Assembly: GCA_914767885.1 (NCBI GenBank)
Contig: CAJZBQ010000013.1
Coordinates: 620,001-684,000 of the forward strand
Reading direction: 5' to 3'
Source: Blepharisma stoltei
Taxonomy: Eukaryota; Ciliophora; Heterotrichea; Heterotrichida; Blepharismidae
DNA length: 64,000 bases
Made by a program: the position numbers and the translations under genes. The notes under the pieces were generated by a model. That model ran no database searches. It was not told where the DNA came from and was given only the letters and a program-made list of their open reading frames with translations. Below are positions 45,670-56,644 of this stretch, piece by piece; within the stretch, counting starts at the first letter, position 1; each line of letters begins with the position of its first letter.

Positions 45670-45945
45670 TATCAATTTGATTTTCTAAAATTCTTAAATC
45701 AAAATACGACAGAAAAAAGGCACTTCTCTGTGGTTCTGTTAGTGAAATTTCAGTTTCGCTATACTGCCGCCATTAGACATAATCAAACTATCTTTGACCG
45801 CTACCAAGCAAGCATTATCAATGGGGTCTTTCTTACATGTTTATGGAAAACACGGAAACTTACTTTTGTATCAGAAGGAGCTTCTATTGGTTTGTTTGCT
45901 ACAAACAGTAACAATAAAGATTTAGTTATCGATGAATTTAAATAA
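45670..45945 (+). CDS. Open frame after the second MITE, unknown
   Basis: About 92 codons to TAA at 45943-45945, with protein-like composition (HFSVVLLVKFQFRYTAAIRH, IIDG-like INGVFLTCLW). No start codon outside the MITE. A frame inside the MITE (45198-45386) can be joined to it in frame through TA, so together they may be one small gene with an insert. No family recognised. Confidence 0.35.
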   Translation, partial: YQFDFLKFLNQNTTEKRHFSVVLLVKFQFRYTAAIRHNQTIFDRYQASIINGVFLTCLWKTRKLTFVSEGASIGLFATNSNNKDLVIDEFK

Positions 45946-46443
45946 AAATCTTGATTAGGCAGTATTTTGGTTCATAAAAGGGCAAATATTTTAAATATGA
46001 AGGGGATAGCCTTAAATATAAAATTCAGTAAAGTTTTACATTTAATTAGACTTGATTGCTTAAATCCATAGCATATAAACTGCATAAGTCTTGATTGCTT
46101 TTAAAGCTAGTAATATTGCTTCTAGAATAGTAGAAAATGCTTTAAAATCAGAAAAATTGATAATAATGTTAATAATTATGTTTTAAATTTTATTAGAAAG
46201 TTGAAAATCAGTAAAAATGGACAAAAAATAACTAGAGGCAATTTTTATATTCGAAGATATCTAAGAAGAGAGAAAATTAGTGTATATTTATTTATAAATC
46301 TGCTGAAAACATCACAGTAATATAGCAGCCATTATATCTATAAATAATAATAATTTCATAAAGCCTAACAAGTTTTAATCCTTTCTTTTTATTCATTACT
46401 CAAATGTGATATTGTAATTTTATTAAAATTGTTTAATAATAAA
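45946..46443. other. AT-rich spacer, nothing recognised
   Basis: Upstream region of the pyruvate dehydrogenase gene. Confidence 0.4.
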
Positions 46444-48836
46444 ATGCTGGCGAGATCATTTCTTCGTTCTTTTTCTTCCTATAGGTTTTCTCTTCCACAA
46501 GCCAGCACCCATCTCCTTGACCAATCTCTTCTCCCAACTGAAACTACAACTACTAAAGAAGAACTGCTGAAATATCTCCACGACATGTATACAATTCGTA
46601 GAATTGAAATCACTTCTGATAACTTTTACAAGAATAAGAGTTAAAGTTAAGATCACTAGCATACCTATCTGGCGTAAATCCACATAACCTAAGGATTAGT
46701 CCATAGGTTAGAGCCAGCTCTTACGGATGCCCCGTTAGCATCGGCAAGCAAAGAATAAGTAAGAGGCAAAACCTGTCTAGCCCATCTGCAGGGACAGTGA
46801 AATCTTAGAAGCGAAAAAAATCCCTCTTCGGCAGGCATAGCCAAAATCGAAGGCCTACTTCAAAAATTGATAGTGGCACAAATATAAGCTTAATCAGAGC
46901 GCGCCTTAACTTCATAGAGAGTATGTTTCAGAGTCCATCTTCGGCCAACGTCACCATTTTATTTCTTTTTACAAAAATAAGGATATCAGAGGTTTCTGCC
47001 ATTTAGCTGACGGGCAGGAAGCAATTGCAGTAGGCATGGAGGCTGCAATAACTCATGAGGATAACTTAATTTCAGCTTACAGGATCCATCCTCAAGCTTA
47101 TATGCGTGGGGAAACACCTCATCAAATTTTCGCTGAAATGTTTGGAAGGCAAGCTGGCTCTTCTAAAGGTAAAGGAGGCTCAATGCATTTTTACAATAAA
47201 GACACGAATTTTTATGGCGGAAATGGCATTGTGGGAGCACAAATTCCAGTTGGGGTCGGTTTAGCTTTTGCACTGAAGTATAAAAAAAAGCCAAATGTAG
47301 CTGTCATTATGTTTGGTGATGGCGCAGCTAATCAAGGGCAAGTATACGAAGCGAATAATATGGCTTGCCTCTGGAAACTCCCAGCAATTTTTGTCGTTGA
47401 AAACAATCGATATGGGATGGGAACCTCTATAGAAAGAGCTGCAGCTAATAGTGAATTTTATACAAGAGGCCATCCAGCACCTGGTATAAGGATTGACGGA
47501 CAAAACGTGTTAGCAGTCAGAGAAAACTTTAGATTCGCCAAAGAATGGTCACTCAAAAATGGCCCTCTCTGGATCGAAATTGAGACATATAACGATGACC
47601 CCCCTCAATCTTCATGTCTATTGCAACAAAAATGCAACTTTTTTAATATAAAATTATATATAAAAAAAAATAATAATTTTTCATGTCTCTTGCAGCAAAT
47701 TATATACATTAAAATGGTGACACGTGCCAGCCTGCCCTCTTGGCGCAGCACTCCAGACCTTATGGCTACAGCGAACTGGGACGGACTCCGAGCCGAGAAT
47801 CAGCGCAGGCTCAAGAGGTGTGTATCCGGGTAGGTTTTGGCTGCTTTCCTGTGGTTGGAAATGGAGGTGCTCAACAACGTCCTTTTGATCCGAGGATCCA
47901 TGGGTATTTCTCTAACGAGAAACTGGGGGTTTCAGCCCAGGCCACAGGGGAAGAGTCTTTTTCCTGTAGCTGTCGAAGAAAGGCACCTTGACACCCAATA
48001 GACTCCAAGGATCCTTGGAATCAAGCTACTCCAATCGCCCGTAGCAGGGCCGCAGAAATCCATAAGCCGCCCACTCAGACTGAACTCCCAAGGCAAGAAG
48101 GAGACAGAAGGTGCCGGAAGGGCACTCGTAAGAGGGATAGATCCTCTGGGCTGGAGTCGAAAAGCGGTAGAACCTTCCGTACGGGAGGTCTTTAATGACT
48201 GCGTCATCAATATGGCTAGCGCCTGTCTGTAATAATCTTAATCCTAATCCTCTTGCAACAAATTTTCGATGCGCATCTTAAATTTTTCCGTACTTTTTAG
48301 CTAGATAAGTTTAATAAAATGGCGAGCGATGGCAATAGCCGTCCAAATCTCGATAAAAGGTCATTGATACATCTACAGTAGCGCTATTTTATGGTTTTTT
48401 TTTAGAAACTCACCTAGAGAAAAAATTCATTAATTTTTTTATATAAAATGTTGTGTTGCAGTGGCATGAAAAATTTTTTCGAAAAATTTTTGTTGCAGTA
48501 GACATGAAGATTGAAGGGGGGGTCATCGTTAGATATCATGGGCATTCTATGTCAGATCCAGGGATTTCCTATAGAAATAGAGAAGAAGTCAGCCAAATGA
48601 GAAACAGCCGCGATCCTATAGAAAAAATCAAAGGGATGCTACTAGAAAAAGGAGAAGTCACTGAGCAAGAAATTGAAACTCTAGAAAAGAAAATTAAAGA
48701 CGAAATCAACCATGCAGCAGAAAAAGCCAAAGCTGAAGCATATCCTGAACCCATTGAGCTTTTCAAAGACATTTATGATCCAAGTCATAAAGTAAAGGTC
48801 AGAAACGTTGAATTTAAAGACACAGTTAGCGTCTAA
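46444..48836 (+). CDS. PDHA1: Pyruvate dehydrogenase E1 alpha, two inserts in exons
   Basis: The ATG at 46444 gives MLARSFLRSFSSYRFSLPQ, a mitochondrial presequence. Removing R8 (46639-46966 plus one repeat) and the IES at 47590-48529 gives one frame to TAA 48834-48836. Motifs: MYTIRRIEI; GGSMHFYNK; the thiamine diphosphate motif GDGAANQGQVYEANNMACLW; ENNRYGMGTSIERAAA; IETYRYHGHSMSDPGISYR with the regulatory Ser (SMSDPG) across the IES junction. It forms the alpha2beta2 E1 component that decarboxylates pyruvate in the mitochondrial matrix. The IES cuts the phosphorylation loop exactly, so unexcised DNA could not encode active enzyme. Confidence 0.96.
46639..46966 (-). mobile_element. Retroelement in PDHA1 exon (R8)
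   Basis: 328 bp between 15-bp repeats TTTTACAARAATAAG (46624-46638, 46967-46981; one mismatch). On the minus strand it starts AAATAAAATGGTGACG and ends in CTTAAC-type repeats. Removal with one repeat gives NFYKNKDIRGFCHLADG in frame. Confidence 0.88.
47590..48529. mobile_element. TIR-bearing IES in PDHA1 exon (940 bp)
   Basis: TA-bounded with about 45-bp imperfect inverted repeats: TAACGATGACCCCCC, then TCTTCATGTCTATTGCAACA at the left and the inverse at the right (TGTTGCAGTAGACATGAAGA, GGGGGGTCATCGTTA). Joining gives ETYRYHGHSMSDPG. It contains retroelement R9. Confidence 0.93.
47702..48249 (+). mobile_element. Retroelement nested inside the PDHA1 IES (R9)
   Basis: 548 bp between 15-bp repeats CTCTTGCARCAAATT (47687-47701, 48250-48264; one mismatch). 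Starts ATACATTAAAATGGTGAC; ends in TAATC-like repeats. Shares the block GAAACTGGGGGTTTCAGCCC-like sequence with R12. Confidence 0.85.
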
Positions 48837-48972
48837 GATAATAAGAATTATTAAAAAGTATTAAACGATTAGAATTACCATTAATATTTAGAATTCTGAG
48901 GACCTCCCTCATATTTCATGTAACATTCAAAACTAAAAAAATTAAATTCACTTCTAATTAAATAAATCAAAT

Positions 48973-51900
48973 ATGAGAGGAAGGGCAGGAGAACAACTTA
49001 CTATCTCCACTCCATGAGCGAACAAAAAAATTCTTGCTCGCTCACGGAGGGGGGGGTTAATTTTAAAAAAAAAATTTCATAATAAAAAAAAATTCCACTT
49101 ATTGGAAGGCAAATATTAATTTAATTTATAAAAATTTATGTTTTTAAAACGCAATTTGTTTTAATTAAACAGAATTAGCTCGAGATTTCATGATAATAGC
49201 TATCACTTATATATCAAAATTTTTGTTCGCGAAGGCGTGTTTTTAGGCAAAAAATAGGGATTGTTCTAATAGTTTGTTCGCTGACGGAGGGGGGAGAGCT
49301 AGAAAATCATCTCAGCCACAGCAATCCAAAACGTTCCAAAACGAAGAAATTCAAAACCGTGACCAATCAAACGACTGAATTATTGTAAAACTTCATTCGA
49401 AATTAAAAACTCTTGAAGGAAAATACAACAATTTCGTAAATACCTGCTCAGCACTAATGAAAGAAAATAAATCAATTTTGGATAATTATTTCCTTCAAGA
49501 CAGGAGCTCTCAGCAAATTTCTGTAGATCGAGCGAAGTTTGAAAAGGACTTACAGTATATATTAAGTGTCCAAGCCGGGATAAAAGAAGAATCTTCAGAA
49601 AGTGGGAGAAACAAGGAAGATTCTTTTGCTGCTGTGAGTGAAAAATTGATAGAAACTCAGTCTGAAATCATGAGGATCTTTTCTGGCAAACTTCATTCCC
49701 CAGAGGAGACAAAAGAAGACGTTCTTGACGTTTTTAATAGAATGTCTAGTAACTTATGGGGAGTTTTATTCCGCCAAAAAAATAAAGAAGAAAGTTCCGA
49801 AAAAACCAGCGAATTATTAAAGAAAATAGTAAAGCTGGAAGATGAGAAAAAGCTCTTATCCCCCCTCAGTGAACAAACAAATCAATTGGAAAAATCACTA
49901 TTTTTGCCTGAGAAGTGGGATTTTTTTGGTTTCGAAAAAAAAAATTAACCCCTTACGAAAGCAACAAAATTATTTTGCCTACTCACCGAGGGGGAGTTAG
50001 AAAAGCAAGTCAAAGATCTTATGAGCAGAAGCAAAACTTCAGAAATTAATAAAATCCTTATTGAAAAGCAAAACTTAGAGCAAAGGGTTAAAGAGCAGTT
50101 TTTGCAACTAGAAAAATTTAATTCTTCAGCTGAATCCTTTGAAATTACATTTGATGAAAAATACAAGCCACAGGAAAATAATAAACTTGTTGAAGTAGAT
50201 TCTATGAAAAAACTCCTAAAAGAAACAAAAGATAAATATTTTTCCTTTGAAAAGCAGTCAAGAGGCCGAAGAGTGGAATCAAGTGATATGCGGCTTTCTA
50301 AGCATTCAGATTCTTCCTTTGTTATGAATAAAAGTCCAAAACCTAACTCCCTCCTTCAGTGGGCAAACAAAACCATTGAAAAAATCCTATTTTTTGTCAA
50401 ACATTTTTTAATACAACAAAATTTTATTAGAAAATTTTATATATAAGTGATAACTACTATAATGAAATCTCAGGCAGGCTAATTCTGCTTAATTTGAGCA
50501 ACTATTGCATTTTAAAACGTAAATTTTACGAATTAAATAAAACTTTTTAAATTTTTGCGAATTGGGATTTCGAAAAAAAAAAATCCATAGAATTTATATA
50601 CGCAATTTTAAAAATATTCCCCTCGAGCGAATAAAATTTTTTGTTCACTTAGCAGGAGGGAGTAAGGAATATTCACCAATAAGAAATAACTCACAAAAAC
50701 GGTCAATAAGTCCAGCAGAAAGGAAAATTTTTGATTTAAATAAAGAAACTAATCAGCTCAAAACGAGTATAGAAGCAATTTCTAAAGAAAGAGATGTTCT
50801 CAAGGCTTGGAAAGCAAATGCCCTGAAAAGTCCACAGTCAATACAACCAAATCTTCAAAAGACAATCCAAAATTTGGAAGCGGATAAGGATAATTTACAA
50901 AGGATAATTAAAATTTACCAGGATAAGCAGAGATATTTAATAAGAGGAATCCATTCATTTATTATGTGTACAAGCAGAATGCAAAAATATTTGCGAAAAG
51001 AAGATGCCCTCAAATATTCAAATTTATATGAAGACGAAAAGCATAAGTTAGAAATCAGAGTCAAAGAAGTCGAAAATGAGCAGTCAAGCAGCAAATGAAG
51101 TACTCAAAGCTCTCCATGGACTACTCCAACTCAAACGCCATTTAGAAGTCGAATTTTATCTAAGCAAGATGACACTTCTGTTGAAGAATTAGGATACTCC
51201 AAAGATATTAACTTTTTACAAGATGAGCTAGTTAAACAAATGGAAAGTAGCCAAAATATTCAGAAAAAGCTAGAGGAAGATTTAAATAAAAAAATAAATG
51301 AAGAAAAAACTTTGAAACAAAAAATAGAACATTTAGAGGAAATTAATAAATTATCAGCAGATGAAAACACTGAGCTTGAAAAGGAAAATGATAATTTAAG
51401 GGCGCAGCTTTCAAAGATGAAAACTGAAGGCCAAAGCGCTCCAGTAAAAGTAGATTATATAAAAATTACGAATTCTTTGAAGATAAAAATTGATGAACTG
51501 GAGACTACCCTTGAAGGCAAAGATAAAACTATCGCTTTCCTTAATTCGAAGTTAGAATCTACCAAAAATTCCTATGAAAGCACCAAGAATTGGGCAGAAG
51601 CGCAAATATCGCAATTTTTTACAGAAATAAATAGCCAAATCGAAAATTTCAATAAAAAGGCTGATTCTCAAGAAATTTATTTAAATTCTTTAGAAAAATT
51701 AATTAAAGAAAAGCTCAATGAAAATTATCAAACAATTGAGGCTATGAATGAAGCCACTGAAGAAAGAGAGCATTTGCAGTATATAATGGAGCAAAACCAA
51801 GCGTATGTTGATACAACAATAAAAGAAATGGGTGAAACAATAGAAATCCTTGAGCGCGAGCGCGATGAACTAAAAAACGAAGTTTCTGAGTCCAAACTAG

Positions 51901-54900
51901 CATTTTTAGAACTTGAAGAAAAAAATAAAAAAAATCTTCAGCTAGAAAAAGAAGTGAAAGATTTAAAGGCAATAATAAATGATTATGAAAAAAATGAAAA
52001 AGAATTCAAAACTGAGCTTCAAAAGAGCCATCAGAAAGAGAGCAATTTAGAGCAAGTAAAGTATGAATTAAGTGTTGTTCAAAGGGAAAATAAAAGCTTA
52101 GTTGACGCAAATAATGAGAAAGATAAAGAAATTATGAGTATGCAGAAAAGGTTGCAAGATCAGATAATGAGCACTAATTCTACAATTGAAGAATTTGAAT
52201 TTAAGTTGAGAGAAACTAAGTCACAATATGAAGCCCAATCACAAGAACTGGAAAATATGACTAAAAAATACAATAGCTTAGCTAAAAACTACCAGGAAAC
52301 TCAAACCAAAACCCAATCTTTAGAAAAAAGAGCATCAGGCATTGATAGAGAAAAAGAATTAAAATATGCCCAAGAAATCCAAGACCTAAGAAATGAAAAT
52401 ATTTCTCTTAATAGACTTTTCAAGCATAAAGAAGAAAAATTCATAAAAGAACTTGAAGATTTGAAAAAGGAAAAAGAGTTATCAAACTTATCAATTCGAG
52501 AAAAAGAGACAAAGTTAATTAATGAGAATGAGTCATTATTAAAAGAATTTAAAGAAAAAGAACTGAAATTATCCAGTGAAATTGAAAAAATAAAAAATGA
52601 ACTATTATTGGAAAAAGAAAAAGAGCTTATATTTATTAGTGAAATTGAAAACTACAAAAATGAAATTTCTCAACTGGAAAAAGTTAAAAAAGAAAAAGAA
52701 ATAAAATATTCTAACTTCCCGCTGTGACCGAACAAAATCATTGGAAAATCCCTATTTTTTTTTGGGTAAAACCCACCCTTATTTAGTGAACAAATTTTTA
52801 GTTCACTCACGGAGGGAGTAAGGAAATTGAGGAATTGAAAAAAGAAAACCATTCACTAGGAATAAATAAAGAAAGAGAAGCAAAAATGATTCATGAAATA
52901 GAAGTTTTGAAAAGAGAACACAGTTTATTGGCAAACACAGGAAAAGATAAGGAAATTAAATTGATCCAGGAAATTGACAGTCTTAATAAAGAAAATTCTA
53001 TATTAAGATCAGCGAAAGAATCATCAGATAAAGAATGGAATAATTTAATTAAAACTGAAATAGTGTCAAGTGAAGCTCTTAAATCAGAAAAAGATGAATT
53101 AGCTGGTATGCTAGAAAGAGAAAAGGAAAAATACAAAAAACTAGAAAAAATAAATAAAGAAAAGGATGAATTTTTAAATAAAGAAAAAGAAAAAATCAAA
53201 ATTTTAGAGGAAAACATCAGTGAAAAAGATTCAAACTTAATATTTTATGAGGAAGCTCTAAATAAACTAAATGAAGAGATTGTTAGCCTGAAAATGGAAA
53301 ATGAAAGGTTAAGCGAGCTTAATAAAGTAATGACTATGACAAAAAATGGGAATGAAAAAGATAAGGAAATAATTGGGAAATTAGAAGAAAATATTGATAG
53401 AGTTCAAAGAGAATTGAAGAAAAAATTGGACGAAGAAGAACATTTGAGAAGCCACTTAAAATCAAAAGAGATAGAAATTGAAGAAATTCAGAAGAAAAAT
53501 GAATTTTTGGAAGATTAAGATTAAGATTATTTTCTAGCAGGTCTTAGGAGTAGTTTATTTTTATCCCCTCTTTGTCTTCAGGCTCAAGTGACACTATCAC
53601 CGGCATCACGACCCCTTTCCTGCCGATGTCACCCATTCTTTCGACTCATCTGAAGTTTGTGTCTGAGTCTCTCCTTGCAACGCCGACTCCCTCAGCCACT
53701 GGCAGTGCTCAGGGTATGGATAAAATATTATAGTGCCTCCTTAAGTACCACACAAATAAAATGGTGCCACCAGTCACTCTGGACCTAATCAGCACTCGCC
53801 ATCTTTTAAACAGTATTTTTGGGAGAAGAGCTAGAAAAAAATAAAGATCAAATAGCTTCTCTAGAAAGAAAAAATGCTGATGAAGCCAAATTAAATAGAT
53901 CAAAGCATGAAGAAACCAAGACATTATTAGCAAACCTTATTAAAGAAAAAGAAGCTTCACAGATTCAAAAGATTGAGAATCTAAAAGATATTTTATCAAA
54001 GCTAGAAAACAGGCTTAAAAATCTTAAAGAAAGATTTGATAACTCTCAAGAGCAGACAAAAATACTTTCATCTCTTAATGAAACCAAGCAATTAGATAGC
54101 GATGAAGACTCTAATTCTATTTTACTCTCCAAAATTGAAGCACTTGAATTTACTTTAGGCGAAACTCAAGCATGGTCTGATTCAAAAATTAAAGAACTTG
54201 ACGAGCAAATTGATACTTTACTTCAAGAAAAGGAAGACTTAACTAGCCAAATTCAAGAGCAGAAAAACGATATATCAAGAATTCCTACATTGCTAAATAA
54301 AATTGATTCTCTTGAAAAAGCAAATCAAAGTCTTCAAACGGAAAATAAAACACTTAAAGACTCTTCAGTAGAAACAAGCCAGCTGCGTCAACAAATAAAT
54401 ATGAAAAACTTCGAAAATGATGGATTAAAGTATGAAAAGCAGGCATTGAATGAAGAAAAGCAACGATTACTAGAAGAGCAAGATAGATTAAGCAAAGAAC
54501 TTGAAGAACTTACCACCATAAGTAAAAACGAGCTGCTAAACGCGAACAAAAAAATTGAAAGCCTCCATTTTGAACTAACAACTGTTAAGCATGAATTAGA
54601 CCAAGAAAAAGAAAAGTCTCAAATTTCTGAGGAAAAAGTAAAAAATACTAATGAGGAATTAAAAGCTATTATTGATCAAAAAAATCAATTGAAAAATGAA
54701 TTCGATAATTTTAAACAGAACAAACAAAGCAATAGTGAAAACTCTGAAGATGTCGAAAAATTGACTGAATTATATCAAGAAAAGCAAAATGAGCTCAAAA
54801 ACTATGAAGCTAAAGTTAAGGAACTAGAAAATAAAGTTGAATCTCTACAAAATGAATTAAGTGATAAAACCAACACATTGATGCTTTATGATGAAGAACT

Positions 54901-55846
54901 TTTCAAACTGAAAAGCGATTATCAAAATTTTTCTACAGAAAAAGAAAACTTGGTTTCCAAGTTAGCTGAAAAAGAGCAAGAAGTTTTAAATTTGAGTGCT
55001 GAAAATGAAAGTAGTCATGCTGAGCAAATGCAGTTATCAAAAATCATGGAGCAAGTTTTATCTGATTCTAAGGCATCCAAATTGCAATATGAGCAGACTA
55101 TCAAAGAGCTTGAATCAAAGCATAATCCTAAGCCACAAGTTATTAGCAGTAGCAATAAAAAGTACGAAGAGTTGTTGCAAGAACGAGAAAATAAAATAGC
55201 TGATCTTGAGTGTAAAATTAACTCTGCAGAGGAAGCTTTAGGTGGTTTCTTTAATGAAGATCTATCTAAATCCATCATAAATCTTGTTTCACAAAGGACA
55301 CAAGGAATCAAAAAACCTCCACCAAGACCTCCAGTTGGCAGATTTAGGTCAAAACGAGCTGGAGAGCAGTCACCCAGTGACCAGCAAGGAGATCCTGATG
55401 AATTTAATGTATCAGGCTCTTCACAGAACTCAGACAAAAACTCTGAAAGCTCCTGGGCTTCTATGCCTGCTAAGCTTTCAGCAGATGTCCAAGTGCTTCA
55501 GTCTGAGTTAAATGACGAAAAAGTGACTGTCGACAGGTTGCAGCATCAAAATAAATTGCTAAAAGAGCACATCAGAGACTTAGAGCGGCAGGTAAAAATC
55601 AGTCAAAATTTCAATCAAGGCGCCCGTGATGGTTCTATGAGCAAAGAGCAGCTTAAAAATACAATCATAAGCTTGATTAAAATTTTGCCTCCTTTGCCTA
55701 ATGAAGGTGAAGCAACTGTGAGAATTATTTTATCAATGCTTGAGCTAAGCAAAGAAGAAATGGTAGATATTGACAGAGAAAGAATAGAAAGAGATAAAAA
55801 ATCTGCGAAACCGAAAGGCAAATTTATGGGAATTTTTAATAGATAA
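48973..55846 (+). CDS. Giant coiled-coil golgin with GRIP-like C-terminus
   Basis: 1897 aa after removing four MITEs (48999-49299, 49857-49997, 50344-50662, 52712-52818) and R11 (53515-53815 plus one repeat); all junctions keep the frame. TGA is Trp at two places. From about residue 300 to 1600 the protein is nearly continuous coiled coil. A Pro-rich segment (KKPPPRPPVGRFRSK) follows. The C-terminus LKNTIISLIKILPPLPNE, then RIILSMLELSKEEM, resembles a GRIP domain, which binds ARL1 on trans-Golgi membranes. The family tethers vesicles. GRIP assignment is by pattern only; other long coiled-coil scaffolds are possible. The first ATG (48973) lies only 26 nt before the first MITE. Confidence 0.85.
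48999..49299. mobile_element. MITE 1 in golgin gene (301 bp)
   Basis: TA junctions 48999-49000 and 49300-49301; left hairpin TCCATGAGCGAACAAAA and inverse; full core. Joining gives GEQLRKSSQPQQ. Confidence 0.92.
49857..49997. mobile_element. MITE 2 in golgin gene (141 bp, core deleted)
   Basis: TTA junctions; ends TTATCCCCCCTCAGTGAAC and CTACTCACCGAGGGGGAGTT. The AT-rich core is missing. Joining gives KKLLEKQVKDLMSRS. Confidence 0.92.
50344..50662. mobile_element. MITE 3 in golgin gene (319 bp)
   Basis: TA junctions; inverted orientation; ends TAACTCCCTCCTTCAGTGG and TTAGCAGGAGGGAGTAA. Joining gives SPKPKEYSPIRNN. Confidence 0.92.
52712..52818. mobile_element. MITE 4 in golgin gene (107 bp, core deleted)
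   Basis: TA junctions; ends TAACTTCCCGCTGTGACCG and CTCACGGAGGGAGTAA; keeps only the terminal blocks. Joining gives IKYSKEIEELKKEN. Confidence 0.92.
53515..53815 (-). mobile_element. Retroelement in golgin exon with non-TA duplication (R11)
   Basis: 301 bp between 11-bp repeats TTTTTGGRAGA (53504-53514, 53816-53826; one mismatch). The tail side (left) reads TTAAGATTAAGATT. Removal with one repeat gives NEFLGEELEKNKDQ or EFLEEELEK in frame. No TA lies in the repeat, and no TA pair restores the frame. Confidence 0.8.
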
Positions 55847-56061
55847 TTTTATGACATATTGAGTGAATATTTTATTCTAATCGTTTTAACTATATTTAAT
55901 CAAACGTTTTATAATAAATAAACAAGCTTGATATTGCTTAGAATTAAAAAATTAAGCCCTAAGCCTTTTATATGCCCTTATCTGGCGATTTTTACATAAT
56001 TTTACTTCTAGATCTTGAAATCCTTAATAGAATTCATTATAAGTATTAAATGAAGACAAAT

Positions 56062-56644
56062 CTAAGCTTGGTTCATGCTATAGTTCATTTGCATCCCAAG
56101 CATCTGCATCATGAACATCCAATAATAATAAAAGCCATACTGTTGCGCTAATTGATTGAATTGCGCTGCAGGTTTTGCTTGAGGCTGGGTCTTTTGCTCA
56201 TTTTGAGCCTCTACCTTTGGTTCTGGTTTTTGAATTTTTGGTTTCTTAATAACTGGCGCTTGATATATCCTTAACTTATAAGATTTTCCGACTTCAATTT
56301 TCTCGTTCAAGTTCGCTTTTTTTCAACCTGAATTAAGCCTTACTATTAGTTTCTTTACAGTGATAAACAATAATGTATTTCTCTTTAGTGTTAATTTTGA
56401 GCTCCCTGAGTGACCTTTCCAGCACTTTCCCCAATTTTGCGTTGTCTTGAACAGCAAATGACGTAGGATCATGCTTGGATGGTTTTTCACAACTGCAAAT
56501 CACTTTTGTATTGGCGGACGGGTCTAATTCTTGTGAGGGGTCCATAGTAAAAAATTTTGTCGGTTTTCGGACCCTGGTTGAACTTCTGGCAGAGATTTCG
56601 ATGACACCCTTTTTATAGTTTGAAGCAAGATGATTGGCTTCCAT
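56062..56644 (-). CDS. Small protein (188 aa) with a 16-nt intron
   Basis: ATG at 56642-56644. A stop TAA lies inside a 16-nt GT..AG intron (56328-56343); splicing gives NSWKKANLNEKIEVGKSYKL, with TGA as Trp directly after the junction, to TAG at 56062-56064. The N-terminal half is basic with Cys (VICSCEKPSKHD) and the C-terminal half has a Pro/Lys/Gln-rich linker and an aromatic, Met-rich end (YGFYYYWMFMMQMLGMQM). No family recognised. Confidence 0.75.
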
